Shown piece after piece: positions 56,208-64,000 of a stretch of DNA of 64,000 bases. How positions within the stretch are numbered: position 1 is the stretch's first letter; the number at the start of each line of letters is the position of its first letter. The notes beneath the pieces are model-generated. The model was given only the letters and a program-made list of their open reading frames with translations, ran no database searches and had not been told where the DNA came from. The stretch is taken from assembly GCA_028554795.2 (NCBI GenBank), contig CM068825.1:159321553-159385552 (forward strand), written 5' to 3'. A program made the position numbers and the translations under genes. Source of the stretch: Sinohyriopsis cumingii (lineage: Eukaryota; Mollusca; Bivalvia; Unionida; Unionidae).

Positions 56208-56237
56208 TTTTATTTTAAAAGAGCTAGTGTTTTTAAT
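56208..56237 (-). promoter_or_regulatory. Spacer signal before the membrane-protein gene
   Basis: Minus strand: AATTAAAAACACTAGCTCTTTT then AAAATAAAA and ATG. The TAA of the upstream fibre gene is part of it. Confidence 0.5.
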
Positions 56238-57231
56238 TACTTAGATCCGCTACAAATTCCACATACCATGTAATGTTTGTCCTGATTAAATTTTTATTAA
56301 CGGCTTCAATTGTAAACGGTTCAATTGTGCCCTTGTCAATAATTGTTGATATTGTATTGTTAAACCCGGATGAACTTGACGATGATATATTAAACTGCAT
56401 CATTGAAACCAGTGTCAATCGATAAATACCCTTAACAGTTGCGGTGATACTTATTATATTATTCGTAGGAGTCCAATCTAATGATCTATGATAAATCGTG
56501 TATACTGTGTTGATGGTGTTCCAATGAGGGATTTTTATTTTTGTCATTTCCGGTAGTCTGTCTTTAATCATTTCAACATCAAATTTGATTGTTCCTATTT
56601 CCCCTGTATGCGTTTCTGTAACCTCTTTGATCATTTCAATATTAGCGCCGATTATTTCTATTTCCTGTGTATGCGCGTCTACACTCTTTTTGTTCGCTGC
56701 AACATCAGTTTTGATTGTTTCTATTTCCTGTCCATACACAGTGATATCATTTATAGTTATTGTAATTTCATCCGGTTTGGTATTTTTTTTACCAAAGAAT
56801 TTATCAATGGTGTTATCAGCCCTGTTAAAATTTTTTCGTAACATGTAAAATTGGCCCGACAGCGTTGTAAACTCCGAAATAGTATTTTTTAACGAATTCG
56901 ACACGGATATATAATTGTTGTCAAGTGTACTTATTTTTCCATTTATCGTCAAGATGGATTCACCTGATTTAAGTCGTCCGTCATCGGTATACAACGCGAT
57001 AGTGTTCTCGGCGGCATCACGCTGTCGTATTAAAACGTCATCCAACGACACATTACTGGATTTCAATTTACCCTGGCGGTCTTGAAATACAACTATTTCG
57101 CCCGGGTCAACACTGGTTAAATTTAACGTATCAGCGATTTCATCCTCGATTAGTTTTTTTATGTCATCGGTGGCGAGCGTTTCCGTGGGTTTTTTCAGCG
57201 CCGAAACCGGTCGTCCCCAGATATCAATCAT
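56233..57231 (-). CDS. Fibre-like coiled-coil protein, 332 residues
   Basis: After a short N-terminus (MIDIWGRPVSAL) the protein has long helical segments, then heptad-type repeats built on EIETIKTDVAANKK, EIEIIGANIEMIK and EIGTIKFDVEMIK, and a C-terminal beta-rich head of about 100 residues ending VEFVADLSN. This shaft-and-head design is that of virus attachment fibres. The head could bind a receptor; this is inferred from architecture and position in the capsid block. Its start follows a spacer signal. Confidence 0.65.
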   Translation of the reverse strand: MIDIWGRPVSALKKPTETLATDDIKKLIEDEIADTLNLTSVDPGEIVVFQDRQGKLKSSNVSLDDVLIRQRDAAENTIALYTDDGRLKSGESILTINGKISTLDNNYISVSNSLKNTISEFTTLSGQFYMLRKNFNRADNTIDKFFGKKNTKPDEITITINDITVYGQEIETIKTDVAANKKSVDAHTQEIEIIGANIEMIKEVTETHTGEIGTIKFDVEMIKDRLPEMTKIKIPHWNTINTVYTIYHRSLDWTPTNNIISITATVKGIYRLTLVSMMQFNISSSSSSGFNNTISTIIDKGTIEPFTIEAVNKNLIRTNITWYVEFVADLSN

Positions 57232-57262
57232 TATTATTGTAAAAAAAAACAGTGTTTTTAAT
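57232..57262 (-). promoter_or_regulatory. Spacer signal before the fibre-like gene
   Basis: Minus strand: TTAATTAAAAACACTGTTTT, then T-rich ACAATAATA and ATG. The TAA is the stop of the protease gene. Confidence 0.5.
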
Positions 57263-57674
57263 TAACCCGCCGGGCCTCTACGACCCCACTAGTGTATTCG
57301 TTTACAACCACATGAGGTGGTTTCCGCGATGATGAAATCGCCGCGAGTACGTTCAATACCTCACGGCCGCATATCGGTGGGTCACTTAATTGTTGTGTTG
57401 GCAGCGTGGAATAAAAAACCGGGGCTGAACACGCCCGGATATACCGCATGAACTCGTTTGGCGGGGCTAACCCGTATGAATCAAAATAGACGATCGCACG
57501 CGGATCAATTGTGTATGCAACCCAATGAGTTCCCGCTCCGGAGGATTTATCGAGGTTAATTATACCGGTTTCAATATTCCTTGGTTTTGTCGGTAATTGA
57601 TCCCTCATAAAAACAGCTCTGAAGTTTTTTATCGCTAACGCGTTTGCGGCATCTATTAAATCAAAATTAGACAT
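57258..57674 (-). CDS. Adenain-type cysteine protease (C5/C48 clan), 138 residues
   Basis: It should process virion precursors. The catalytic His lies in GTHWVAYTID, the Asp in VYFDSYG and the Cys in PPICGREVLN, in the usual His-Asp-Cys order. The start MSNFD at 57,674 is chosen; the frame extends further upstream over the end of the pX-like gene. Element A lacks this gene. The length is typical of compact Polinton proteases. Confidence 0.88.
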   Translation of the reverse strand: MSNFDLIDAANALAIKNFRAVFMRDQLPTKPRNIETGIINLDKSSGAGTHWVAYTIDPRAIVYFDSYGLAPPNEFMRYIRACSAPVFYSTLPTQQLSDPPICGREVLNVLAAISSSRKPPHVVVNEYTSGVVEARRVN

Positions 57675-57679
57675 AGGAG

Positions 57680-58156
57680 TCAATAAACGGTTCCCGGTAG
57701 TCTTAGACCCTTCCCCGAGTACCATGAATACGGGGTTCCCGGTAGTCTTAGACCCTTTCCGGCTACGGGTCGTTTTTTTTTATAGCCTTTCCCGGTTGCC
57801 TTCTTCAATGCCATTTTCGCCGCGGTACCAACGGCTCCTAACGCCGCCGCCTTCGCCACTGCTGGGGCCGCCGCGGCAATCAACGCTGGAATCGCAGCTA
57901 ACAGCGGAAATATCCCACCGGTCTTTTCCATGTTTTTAATCGCTGCGGCCGAGAAATCTATTTGAACACCCTTTTTATTCTTCATCGCATCATTGAAATG
58001 TTTTATTTGACGCGCCGTCAACGATATCTTATGATTACCACCTGCCATCTGTGACGGCTTTAACGTTATTGTGGTTCCACATTGTTTAGCGGACTTTGAT
58101 CGTAATTTCTTGACTTGACCATCGGTCAACTCTACACCGACAACATTATACGACAT
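57680..58156 (-). CDS. pX-like virion protein with duplicated C-terminal motif, 158 residues
   Basis: The N-terminus has SYNVVGVELTDGQVKKLRSK followed by a beta/helix domain with ISLTARQIKHF. A hydrophobic Ala/Pro stretch (FPLLAAIPALIAAAAPAVAK) and a Lys-rich segment come next. The end contains the duplication GKGLRLPGT twice, encoded by a direct DNA repeat at 57,689 and 57,733. It belongs to the minor virion proteins compared with adenovirus pX; membrane activity is inferred. Confidence 0.72.
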   Translation of the reverse strand: MSYNVVGVELTDGQVKKLRSKSAKQCGTTITLKPSQMAGGNHKISLTARQIKHFNDAMKNKKGVQIDFSAAAIKNMEKTGGIFPLLAAIPALIAAAAPAVAKAAALGAVGTAAKMALKKATGKGYKKKRPVAGKGLRLPGTPYSWYSGKGLRLPGTVY

Positions 58157-58190
58157 TTTTATTGTAAACGCGTTTATGTTTTCAATTACA
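58157..58190 (-). promoter_or_regulatory. Spacer signal before the pX-like gene
   Basis: Minus strand: TAATTGAAAACATAAACGCG then TTTACAATAAAAATG. The TAA is the capsid gene stop and AAACGCGTTT is a palindrome. Confidence 0.55.
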
Positions 58191-59598
58191 TGTTTTCCAC
58201 TGGCGCATCAACGATTCTCATTCGTCCACCAACACCTTCCAACAGCATTGATTTATCGCTGAGAATGACAGCAACCGCTCTATAATCGGCAATAACGCCG
58301 CGAGTTACATTAGCTCGGAAGTGTATATCAACGACGGATTGTCTTGTTAAATCAAGATATTCCAGCGAAAAGTAATAGATCGGATATAGTTCTTTGAAAT
58401 CATGTTGTGATATTTGCAAACCAGTGTCGACGTTTTGATCACGACTCATATACGACAGCAACCGATGGTACACGCGTGCAATATGGTTTTGACCGTAATT
58501 AAGTTGTATATCCTCAGATGGTTCCTGCTGGCCGTTTATTCTCAGCGAGACGTCAGTAACGCCTAATCGATCAAATATCATATGGCTGGATAGTTGATTA
58601 TCAACTCTCGTCATATCCTGCAACGCAACAAATATATGACGCGGAGCCGAAATGCCTTGTTGTGATGCCAGGTTCCATGTGAATACACCATTGATATTTG
58701 ATTGCTTAGTATCTGTTGTTGTTGTTAGCCAACTTAGTAATGATTTTCCTCCCTGCTCCATAAAGGATAGCAATCGTGCCTCTGTGGTAATGGATGGAGT
58801 CATTACTGGCATCCACAATAATATTTTAGTTAAAACGACTTTACCAGAGTCATTATTTGGATTCGCAAGATCCGCTGGAATTCTCCAAATTGCATTTCTA
58901 TCATCACCTTTTCGCACAAGCACCACGGTATGCTTTGCTCCGTAGATAACTTTTCGCACGTTCCTACAAAATCCAAATATATGATGCAGTGGAATCGCGC
59001 ATGAGAAAGATCTACGCGGCCCTGTTAACATTGATATGCGTGTTGCAGCTCCGATGTTAAAATTAGGATCGCTGTTTATAATCATATTCTCAACATCAAC
59101 ATCAGCGTTAACAGCATTATTTTTTGGTCGTCTAACCACAAATTGCGAGTTTCCAGCAGTGTTTCTAGTATCCTTTGCAAACATCATAGATGGACCCGCT
59201 GATCTTGTATAATCGTCGGAATATCTTGCTAGCCCGATTATTGTTGTAGCCACATCAACATCGCGTTCTATAGCCTCGATCTCTCTTCCATCAATGAGAT
59301 ATTTTGCGCTCTCAAATAGCGCCATTACGCCGTTATTGACTAAGCCAACTTTGGTACCATCTGGATACGGTGCTGGTACAGCAGGAGTATCGGCCTCTGT
59401 TACAAGTTCTCCTTCGATTTCAATAAACGCTTCACACGGTAAAAAATATTTACTGGTATCATGGACTTGAAGTTCAATTCGCGATCGTATGTTGGGTTGT
59501 ACTGCATGATAGGAATAAAATTGATAATTACGGACGGAATCATCCTTGTGCACTGGCGCGTCCATATCAAACGCCGGGTCAGCTGTTCGTTTAAACAT
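58186..59598 (-). CDS. Major capsid protein (double jelly roll, hexon-like), 470 residues
   Basis: Capsid-type features include FLPCEAFIEIEGELV, LVNNGVMALFESAKYLIDG (a core strand pattern shared with Polinton capsids), a central loop region, and VVDIHFRANVTRGVIADYRA near the C-terminus. The frame is intact. It would form hexon-like trimers. It is more diverged from element A's capsid protein than would be expected for one lineage, supporting two separate element families. Confidence 0.88.
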   Translation of the reverse strand: MFKRTADPAFDMDAPVHKDDSVRNYQFYSYHAVQPNIRSRIELQVHDTSKYFLPCEAFIEIEGELVTEADTPAVPAPYPDGTKVGLVNNGVMALFESAKYLIDGREIEAIERDVDVATTIIGLARYSDDYTRSAGPSMMFAKDTRNTAGNSQFVVRRPKNNAVNADVDVENMIINSDPNFNIGAATRISMLTGPRRSFSCAIPLHHIFGFCRNVRKVIYGAKHTVVLVRKGDDRNAIWRIPADLANPNNDSGKVVLTKILLWMPVMTPSITTEARLLSFMEQGGKSLLSWLTTTTDTKQSNINGVFTWNLASQQGISAPRHIFVALQDMTRVDNQLSSHMIFDRLGVTDVSLRINGQQEPSEDIQLNYGQNHIARVYHRLLSYMSRDQNVDTGLQISQHDFKELYPIYYFSLEYLDLTRQSVVDIHFRANVTRGVIADYRAVAVILSDKSMLLEGVGGRMRIVDAPVENM

Positions 59599-59628
59599 TT
59601 TATTTAATAATACGCTGATGCATCTAAA

Positions 59629-60069
59629 TCATCGTCGTCGTTTTAAACCACTCCCCGCTATTATGTTTGCGATGTCATCTTGATTATTGTTTACCAACGA
59701 CGCTAGTTTTTCTTCCACGGCGTTATTTATTACTTTACTGACATTTGCAGGCATCACTGTCGTTGATGGCATCACCGGTGGTTTTCGTAAAAATCCCTTG
59801 GATTTTACCAACGACATTAGTTTATCTCGTGCTGCAGAAAACGCCCTTCCGGCGACATCTCCAATAGCGCTGATTCCCTTACCACGAATAACATCAATGG
59901 CCTTCATTCCTAATTGTTTAGCTAACGGCGCCACTTTTGGAGCCATTCTTGTAAATAACCCCGCAATGGTGCTACCGAGACCGTCTCCGTACCACGCGCG
60001 GTATACGGGCAATCGTGAGTTTACCACGTAGACGCTGACTGGTTTATCATGGCTGTAGTGTATAATCAT
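59629..60069 (-). CDS. pVI-like capsid-interior protein, 146 residues
   Basis: The segment LPVYRAWYGDGLGSTIAGLF matches the YRG...GLGD pattern of the element A protein at 49,343. Amphipathic helices and a basic end (GSGLKRRR) follow. Start at 60,069 is preferred to the GTG upstream because the spacer signal ends there. It likely sits inside the capsid and may help membrane penetration. Confidence 0.7.
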   Translation of the reverse strand: MIIHYSHDKPVSVYVVNSRLPVYRAWYGDGLGSTIAGLFTRMAPKVAPLAKQLGMKAIDVIRGKGISAIGDVAGRAFSAARDKLMSLVKSKGFLRKPPVMPSTTVMPANVSKVINNAVEEKLASLVNNNQDDIANIIAGSGLKRRR

Positions 60070-60102
60070 CTTTATTATAAAAAACACCAGTGTTTTCCAA
60101 TT
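60070..60102 (-). promoter_or_regulatory. Spacer signal before the pVI-like gene
   Basis: Minus strand: TAATTGGAAAACACTGGTGT then TTTTTATAATAAAG and ATG. AAAACAC and GTGTTTT form an inverted repeat. Confidence 0.6.
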
Positions 60103-60148
60103 AGTGATTGATCACCTCCCTCCCCACTACCGAATCATAAATTTTGTC

Positions 60149-60530
60149 AAAAACATCGATTTTCTCTAAATGATTTCCTGGGGTTTTCATCGGCGGTAAA
60201 AATCCACGGTTTTTGTCAATTTTTGTCAATTTTTGTCGTTTTTTTGTCGATTTTGGTTGGTTTTTGCCGGTTTTTGGTAAAAAACATCGATTTTCTCTAA
60301 ATGATTTCCTGGGGTTTTCATCGGCGGTAAAAATCCACGGTTTTTGTCAATTTTTGTCAATTTTTGTCAATTTTTGTCGTTTTTTGTCGATTTTGGTTGG
60401 TTTTTGCCGGTTTTTGGTAAAAAACATCGATTTTCTCTAAATGATTTCCTGGGGTTTTCACCCGTAAAAAACGACCAAAAAACGACCAAAAACGACCAAA
60501 AACGACAATTTTATAATTTTATAATTTTTT
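60149..60530. repeat. Tandem repeat block in element B intergenic region
   Basis: A unit of about 131-139 bp starts AAAAACATCGATTTTCTCTA and occurs at 60,149, 60,280 and, partly, 60,419. Within each unit TTTTTGTCAA/TTTTTGTCG runs recur. After the third partial unit, five AACGACCAAA units (60,466-60,508) form the inverse theme. No protein is encoded. It may be regulatory or a replication origin; this is speculative. Confidence 0.85.
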
Positions 60531-61435
60531 TAATCATCCACTAACTCGTCTATGAGCGCTCGATATACATTAATGTCCATGATACCACCGGCAAATAACC
60601 GCCTGCAAATATCAGCGGCCTCATTGATTATTTCCGGAGAGTTATTTCCGGCTCGTTTTCCTCCGATTAGTATTTCTAGCCGTGATATATCACTGAGAAC
60701 ACTACCAGGACAAGTAACGTCTTTACCAAAAGAGTATCCTTTTCCGTGCTTTGGTCTTTCACTTTTTACTTTATTGTGGAACATTATATAAATATTATCA
60801 CGCGGTGGTAATTCATTTTTATATTTACTTGCTAAATACACTATTCTTGTCCAGTCCTTTAACGACCTTATATTTTTCTCGTAGCCGCTATTGATATGCT
60901 CATCTCGTGTGTCCTTAGCAAAATTTGTAACAGTAAAATCAACTAATCCTTCGTAGCCGAGATTTCTAATTGTGTCTATTGTGCTCTTTTTAAGCACATT
61001 ACGGGGTATATTCCCCTCTTTCTCTATTTCTTCCGGTATTTCTTCTTCTGGTTCTCTTGCGGTGGCGCCTAGTTCTTCTTCATCGGCTATTGTAACATAA
61101 GGTTCTTGTGGGTCCGTTATAGCGAGTGGTGGTGGCCTCCGTGTTGTAGCAACCGCTATTTTCGCAGGGAGTGTTTCCAGAGACTCTTTTGTTTGCTCGG
61201 TCTGAGCCGCTATCTTTTCAAGCGCACCGAGGACGGGCACAGTTGCCGCCGTAACATCTTTGGTCGCTTTAGTTACCGGAGCAAAGAGCTGTTCGCTTCC
61301 AACAGCAAAATCAGTTTGTAGTTGTTGCCGCGTTTGAAGTTGTTTTCGAACCCTGTCTCGTAACGGTATGAACTTTTTAAGCGCTACTAGCCGCTCTCTG
61401 GCTAGCCGAGTAGTAAGTGATTCGCCTACCATCAT
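60530..61435 (-). CDS. Virion-associated conserved protein, 301 residues
   Basis: Complete form of the gene truncated at 1-571. The first 100 residues are basic and helical (RLARERLVALKKFIPLRDRV), then Pro/acidic linkers, then a C-terminal folded region with GYSFGKDVTCPGSVLSDISR and CRRLFAGGIMDINVYRALID. No enzyme motif. It lies between the pVI-like and 121-residue genes in the same direction, so a core or scaffold role is likely but unproven. The start MMVGES or MVGES cannot be separated. Confidence 0.72.
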   Translation of the reverse strand: MMVGESLTTRLARERLVALKKFIPLRDRVRKQLQTRQQLQTDFAVGSEQLFAPVTKATKDVTAATVPVLGALEKIAAQTEQTKESLETLPAKIAVATTRRPPPLAITDPQEPYVTIADEEELGATAREPEEEIPEEIEKEGNIPRNVLKKSTIDTIRNLGYEGLVDFTVTNFAKDTRDEHINSGYEKNIRSLKDWTRIVYLASKYKNELPPRDNIYIMFHNKVKSERPKHGKGYSFGKDVTCPGSVLSDISRLEILIGGKRAGNNSPEIINEAADICRRLFAGGIMDINVYRALIDELVDD

Positions 61436-61494
61436 TGCAATTGCTCCGTAATTTCTAATTTCCCGCCGAGTGTGGCGGGGATATGTCCCAGGGG

Positions 61495-61860
61495 CTACAC
61501 GGAGTTTTCGTCTATAATCCTTCTAATGTTTTTGATCTTACTAGAAATCTCCCGCCGTCGTTCAAAAGCCTGTCCGAGTTTTTTTCGTACTGTCTCAACG
61601 GCAGTAAATAGTCCAATAAATGCATTTACGTCATTGCCATACAGGTTTTCATTGATCGTATATTGTAATCGCTTTATAAAAGAATACTCGCGTGGCAAGG
61701 TATATCGACCTTTCTTTGATTGCTCGTTATTAATTTCATAATCGGACAATATTTTTTGGTTATCAAGCTTATCAGATAATTCAATTCCTTGATTTTTTAA
61801 TTTTAAAATCTCGGTTAATATATTATTGATGTCTTCGATATTCATATTCTTATAAAACAT
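61495..61860 (-). CDS. Small coiled-coil protein, 121 residues
   Basis: Homologue of 641-1,006 with an intact TAG stop. The frame continues upstream to an ATG at 61,932, but that extension is out of frame in copy 1, so the start at 61,860 (or 61,845) is used. The protein is helical and Lys/Glu-rich with RREISSKIKNIRRIIDENSV at its end. Confidence 0.65.
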   Translation of the reverse strand: MFYKNMNIEDINNILTEILKLKNQGIELSDKLDNQKILSDYEINNEQSKKGRYTLPREYSFIKRLQYTINENLYGNDVNAFIGLFTAVETVRKKLGQAFERRREISSKIKNIRRIIDENSV

Positions 61861-62037
61861 CTTATTTTTAAATAAAAAAAAAAATGTTTTACAAAATGAA
61901 CCCCGCGTATCAATCCCGAGGTGTGTTAACATTCGATGAAACCGTAGGATAATTCGTTTTCTTCCGGTATTTCTTCCGGAAGAGACAATTTATTGTAGCG
62001 TTCGCACTGTCATGGTGACTTCGTCACGGTGACCTTG
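61861..62037. other. Variable intergenic spacer
   Basis: Only the first part aligns well with 1,010-1,085. Copy 2 has GGTGACTTCGTCACGGTGAC-type inverted repeats at about 62,011-62,041. Confidence 0.5.
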
Positions 62038-62544
62038 TCACTCGCTGATTTCTGTTATATATGAAAATCGAATTCTGTGACCCGTCTTTTTTGAGATCGC
62101 TGTTTGATATACTCGCTCTGCAACAAATCGTATTGAGGCTCTACAAATATCGAAATATTTTCCTGCCTCATTCATCGACTGAAATATTTTTTCTTCGTGC
62201 GTTATTGTGTCAAATGACTTTACGCTTTTTGCTTTCTTTGAAAACTTACCAGTTTGGCCTTTTTTGGTATTATGACTTTGCGAGATAGCTTTCAAGTTTA
62301 TAAGAGAATTATCAGTCTTATTATTATTAATATGATCAATCACAAGCCCATTTTCGATTAATCCGTTGAATGCTTCAAATACAATCCTGTGAACATAATA
62401 CTTCGTCTTTCCGGCACCAAACACCAAATACCCGTGATTATTTACGGTACCAATCGGCTTCTTCAGTCTACAATTTCTAACAACGCCGTCGCGAGATGCC
62501 TCGTAATTAACGAGCACAGGATGCGGCTGAAATTCTTGGTTCAT
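62038..62544 (-). CDS. HNH endonuclease with NUMOD-like tail, 168 residues
   Basis: Counterpart of 1,224-1,736. The HNH core IDHINNNKTDNSLINLKAIS is nearly identical; the tail differs in many residues (ICRASIRFVAERVYQTAIS here against ICVPAVQFVAEGIQNSAIS). The difference sits in the DNA-reading helix-turn-helix. It is intact. Confidence 0.85.
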   Translation of the reverse strand: MNQEFQPHPVLVNYEASRDGVVRNCRLKKPIGTVNNHGYLVFGAGKTKYYVHRIVFEAFNGLIENGLVIDHINNNKTDNSLINLKAISQSHNTKKGQTGKFSKKAKSVKSFDTITHEEKIFQSMNEAGKYFDICRASIRFVAERVYQTAISKKTGHRIRFSYITEISE

Positions 62545-62557
62545 TTGTATAATAATA

Positions 62558-62881
62558 CTACTTGTCTAATTCATTATTTGGTTTAATTATAAACCTTGCA
62601 ATGTAGTCCTGAGGAGTTTTGATGACTGAGTCAGCGGTGGGGTCAATGACGGCGTTTTTTATTCGCTTGTCATAATAGCGTTTTAACTCTCTGTATCGCT
62701 TTCCGCCACAATTGATACACAACTGCGATTTTCCTCTTACACCAACGTGGCAAACCAAGCACGGTAGGGGGCCAAGAGAACCATTACGAACGCTTTGTAA
62801 ATGATACCCGCAGAATTCACCTCTACATGATTTATTGCACGGGGTTATCGACCCAATCATCAACCATTTGCAGTGATTCAT
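62558..62881 (-). CDS. Cysteine-rich zinc-ribbon protein, 107 residues
   Basis: Counterpart of 1,750-2,073, differing only near the N-terminus (MNHCKW for MNKCKW). The same CNKSC, CLVC and CINC pairs are present. An in-frame ATG 18 bp further upstream exists only in this copy. Confidence 0.7.
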   Translation of the reverse strand: MNHCKWLMIGSITPCNKSCRGEFCGYHLQSVRNGSLGPLPCLVCHVGVRGKSQLCINCGGKRYRELKRYYDKRIKNAVIDPTADSVIKTPQDYIARFIIKPNNELDK

Positions 62882-62920
62882 TATACTATATTCTTTCATT
62901 TAAATACTTGTTTTAATTAT
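62882..62920. promoter_or_regulatory. Bidirectional spacer, copy 2
   Basis: Counterpart of 2,074-2,112, with an extra ATG created for the minus-strand gene at 62,899. Confidence 0.4.
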
Positions 62921-64000
62921 ATGGAGGAGTTCGAGAGATTAGCAGCAATTAAGCCCTGGAAAAATATTAAGTTCGATCTCGATAGAGCCCTCAAGGACGC
63001 ACCAAAAGCGTCAATAAACGATAGAACCCTGTTAAATAAAATACGCGATTGTATCAATGAATTCAAGCGTGATGGTGCATCTCATAGTTGGTCAACATTT
63101 CGAATTGATGGTATTGTTGATGCTACCATGAACGACAACCGCGCAGCAACGATAATATCACAACTTGACTGTAAAAGGTATTTCTTCAGAGTAAAATTCA
63201 TTGTCCGGGTGGAATCAGGTAATTGGATCATACGTGATAAATTTGAACCGGTTCTCAGCGACAAGAAATCAGTCATTGTTAGCCGCGACTCCAAGCCAGG
63301 GCTGTTAACCGGAATTGACAGACCATACTATGAACGAGCGTATCCTGAAACAGCAGTTGTCTATGGAATATACCCGTTAAATAAGAAACCTGATATCGGA
63401 AAACTAGCGCCGATGAAACAGTCAACGGGGATAAATTGTGTAGCAGAACGAGTAATAGAGCATTTTACAAATGCGTGTCGAGGAAATAAATTGACTGATT
63501 TACGACGTAGTAAAATAAACAAATGGGAGGAGACAGTGCGCGAGCGAGGAGCAACCATCAGCGACATAGCGAAATTAGAAACGTCGCTGAGATTTCCAAT
63601 AACCGTTACAACAATAACCGGTGAAGTATTATACGAATCAAAGTATAAATCAAATGGAGCCCCAATCAAAATTATTGATCATAACGAACACGCGTGGACG
63701 CCCGCGGTCACAATATTTCCACGGGATAGAACAGTAAAGTATATCCCGGGGGAATTCCTGGGAGAGGATGGTTTTCTCGCGGAGAGGAAACTATTTGATG
63801 CTATTGCTTGCTTGTGTAAAAATGACCCTGTATCAGTGTGGTTACTTCGAAGCACTGAAAACGACATGGATACCTTTGATCAGTTTGTAAGACCAAACGG
63901 TGAATTATATCGCACTGAAGCGTTTCACAACAAAATGAAAAAAACCGCCATGGAATTTGAAGAGCATGATGAACAACTGCTAACAAATTGTTTTATGATT
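62921..64000 (+). CDS. Family B polymerase-helicase-HNH fusion, N-terminal part only
   Basis: The first 360 codons of the gene seen in full at 2,113-5,583, cut by the window end. The frame is open. Differences include LDCKRY for LGSSKY around codon 90. It stops before polymerase motif A, so activity of this copy cannot be judged. Confidence 0.85.
   Translation, partial: MEEFERLAAIKPWKNIKFDLDRALKDAPKASINDRTLLNKIRDCINEFKRDGASHSWSTFRIDGIVDATMNDNRAATIISQLDCKRYFFRVKFIVRVESGNWIIRDKFEPVLSDKKSVIVSRDSKPGLLTGIDRPYYERAYPETAVVYGIYPLNKKPDIGKLAPMKQSTGINCVAERVIEHFTNACRGNKLTDLRRSKINKWEETVRERGATISDIAKLETSLRFPITVTTITGEVLYESKYKSNGAPIKIIDHNEHAWTPAVTIFPRDRTVKYIPGEFLGEDGFLAERKLFDAIACLCKNDPVSVWLLRSTENDMDTFDQFVRPNGELYRTEAFHNKMKKTAMEFEEHDEQLLTNCFMI

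Larger units (their letters stand above)
54005..64000. mobile_element. Element B, copy 2 (left part)
   Basis: The element starts at AGGAGCAGCAGG (54,005), shares its terminal repeat with 7,781-8,046 in inverted orientation, and aligns from 60,862 with position 1 of copy 1. It carries all virion genes on the minus strand and runs off the window inside the polymerase gene. Together the two copies define one element of about 14.85 kb. Orientation is the same as copy 1. Confidence 0.9.

Noticed and set aside
61861..61932. Longer form of the 121-residue protein in copy 2
   Set aside because: The extension is out of frame in copy 1.

Overview
The window looks like a piece of a metazoan nuclear genome, most likely a marine mollusc. 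It is AT-rich and poor in genes, with long AT microsatellites, several minisatellites, two tRNA-derived SINEs (one with a tail like the Nin domain known from mollusc SINEs), a decayed LINE fragment and a few spliced host exons. Into this are inserted three large, virus-like, self-synthesising DNA transposons of the Polinton/Maverick/adintovirus type. Species and family assignments come from reading motifs, not from a database search.

Element B occurs twice in the same orientation. Copy B1 fills 1-8,046 and gives only its right part; copy B2 starts at 54,005 and runs off the window end, giving only its left part. Positions 1-3,192 of B1 align with 60,862-64,000 of B2, so together they cover a whole element of about 14.85 kb. 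It is bounded by terminal inverted repeats of about 266 bp that start AGGAGCAGCAGG. Read from left to right, B2 carries a minus-strand block of virion genes: penton-like protein, a small membrane protein, a fibre-like coiled-coil protein, an adenain-type protease, a pX-like protein, the major capsid protein, a pVI-like protein, and 301- and 121-residue proteins. An HNH endonuclease and a zinc-ribbon protein follow. B1 completes the set with a plus-strand protein that fuses a family B polymerase, an SF1 helicase and an HNH domain, a minus-strand rve integrase, a zinc-ribbon plus phospholipase A2 gene, and a plus-strand packaging ATPase.

Element A (about 37,069-52,880) is a more classical Polinton with a separate protein-primed-type PolB, zinc-knuckle protein, packaging ATPase, basic core proteins, chromodomain integrase, membrane protein, penton, pVI-like protein and major capsid protein. 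It is decaying: PolB and the capsid gene each carry an in-frame stop, the penton gene has a frameshift, no protease was found, and the right terminal repeat is missing. Three of its outer genes end in perfect histone-mRNA-type 3' stem-loops, which suggests S-phase-coupled RNA processing.

From 8,047 to 36,720 the host DNA holds three well-supported minus-strand exons of one gene (15,255 to 11,286, with matching splice phases), a fourth exon at 17,678-17,906, SINEs and minisatellites: 40 bp units at 19,421, about 200 bp degenerate units at 22,380-23,510, a 43 bp satellite at 26,717-29,952, a 21 bp palindrome-rich array at 30,236-32,925, and 44 bp units at 34,366-35,198. The main novelties are the polymerase-helicase-HNH fusion, the histone-type 3' ends in element A, the compact palindromic gene-spacing signal in element B, and the coexistence of two distinct virus-like transposon lineages within a few kilobases.
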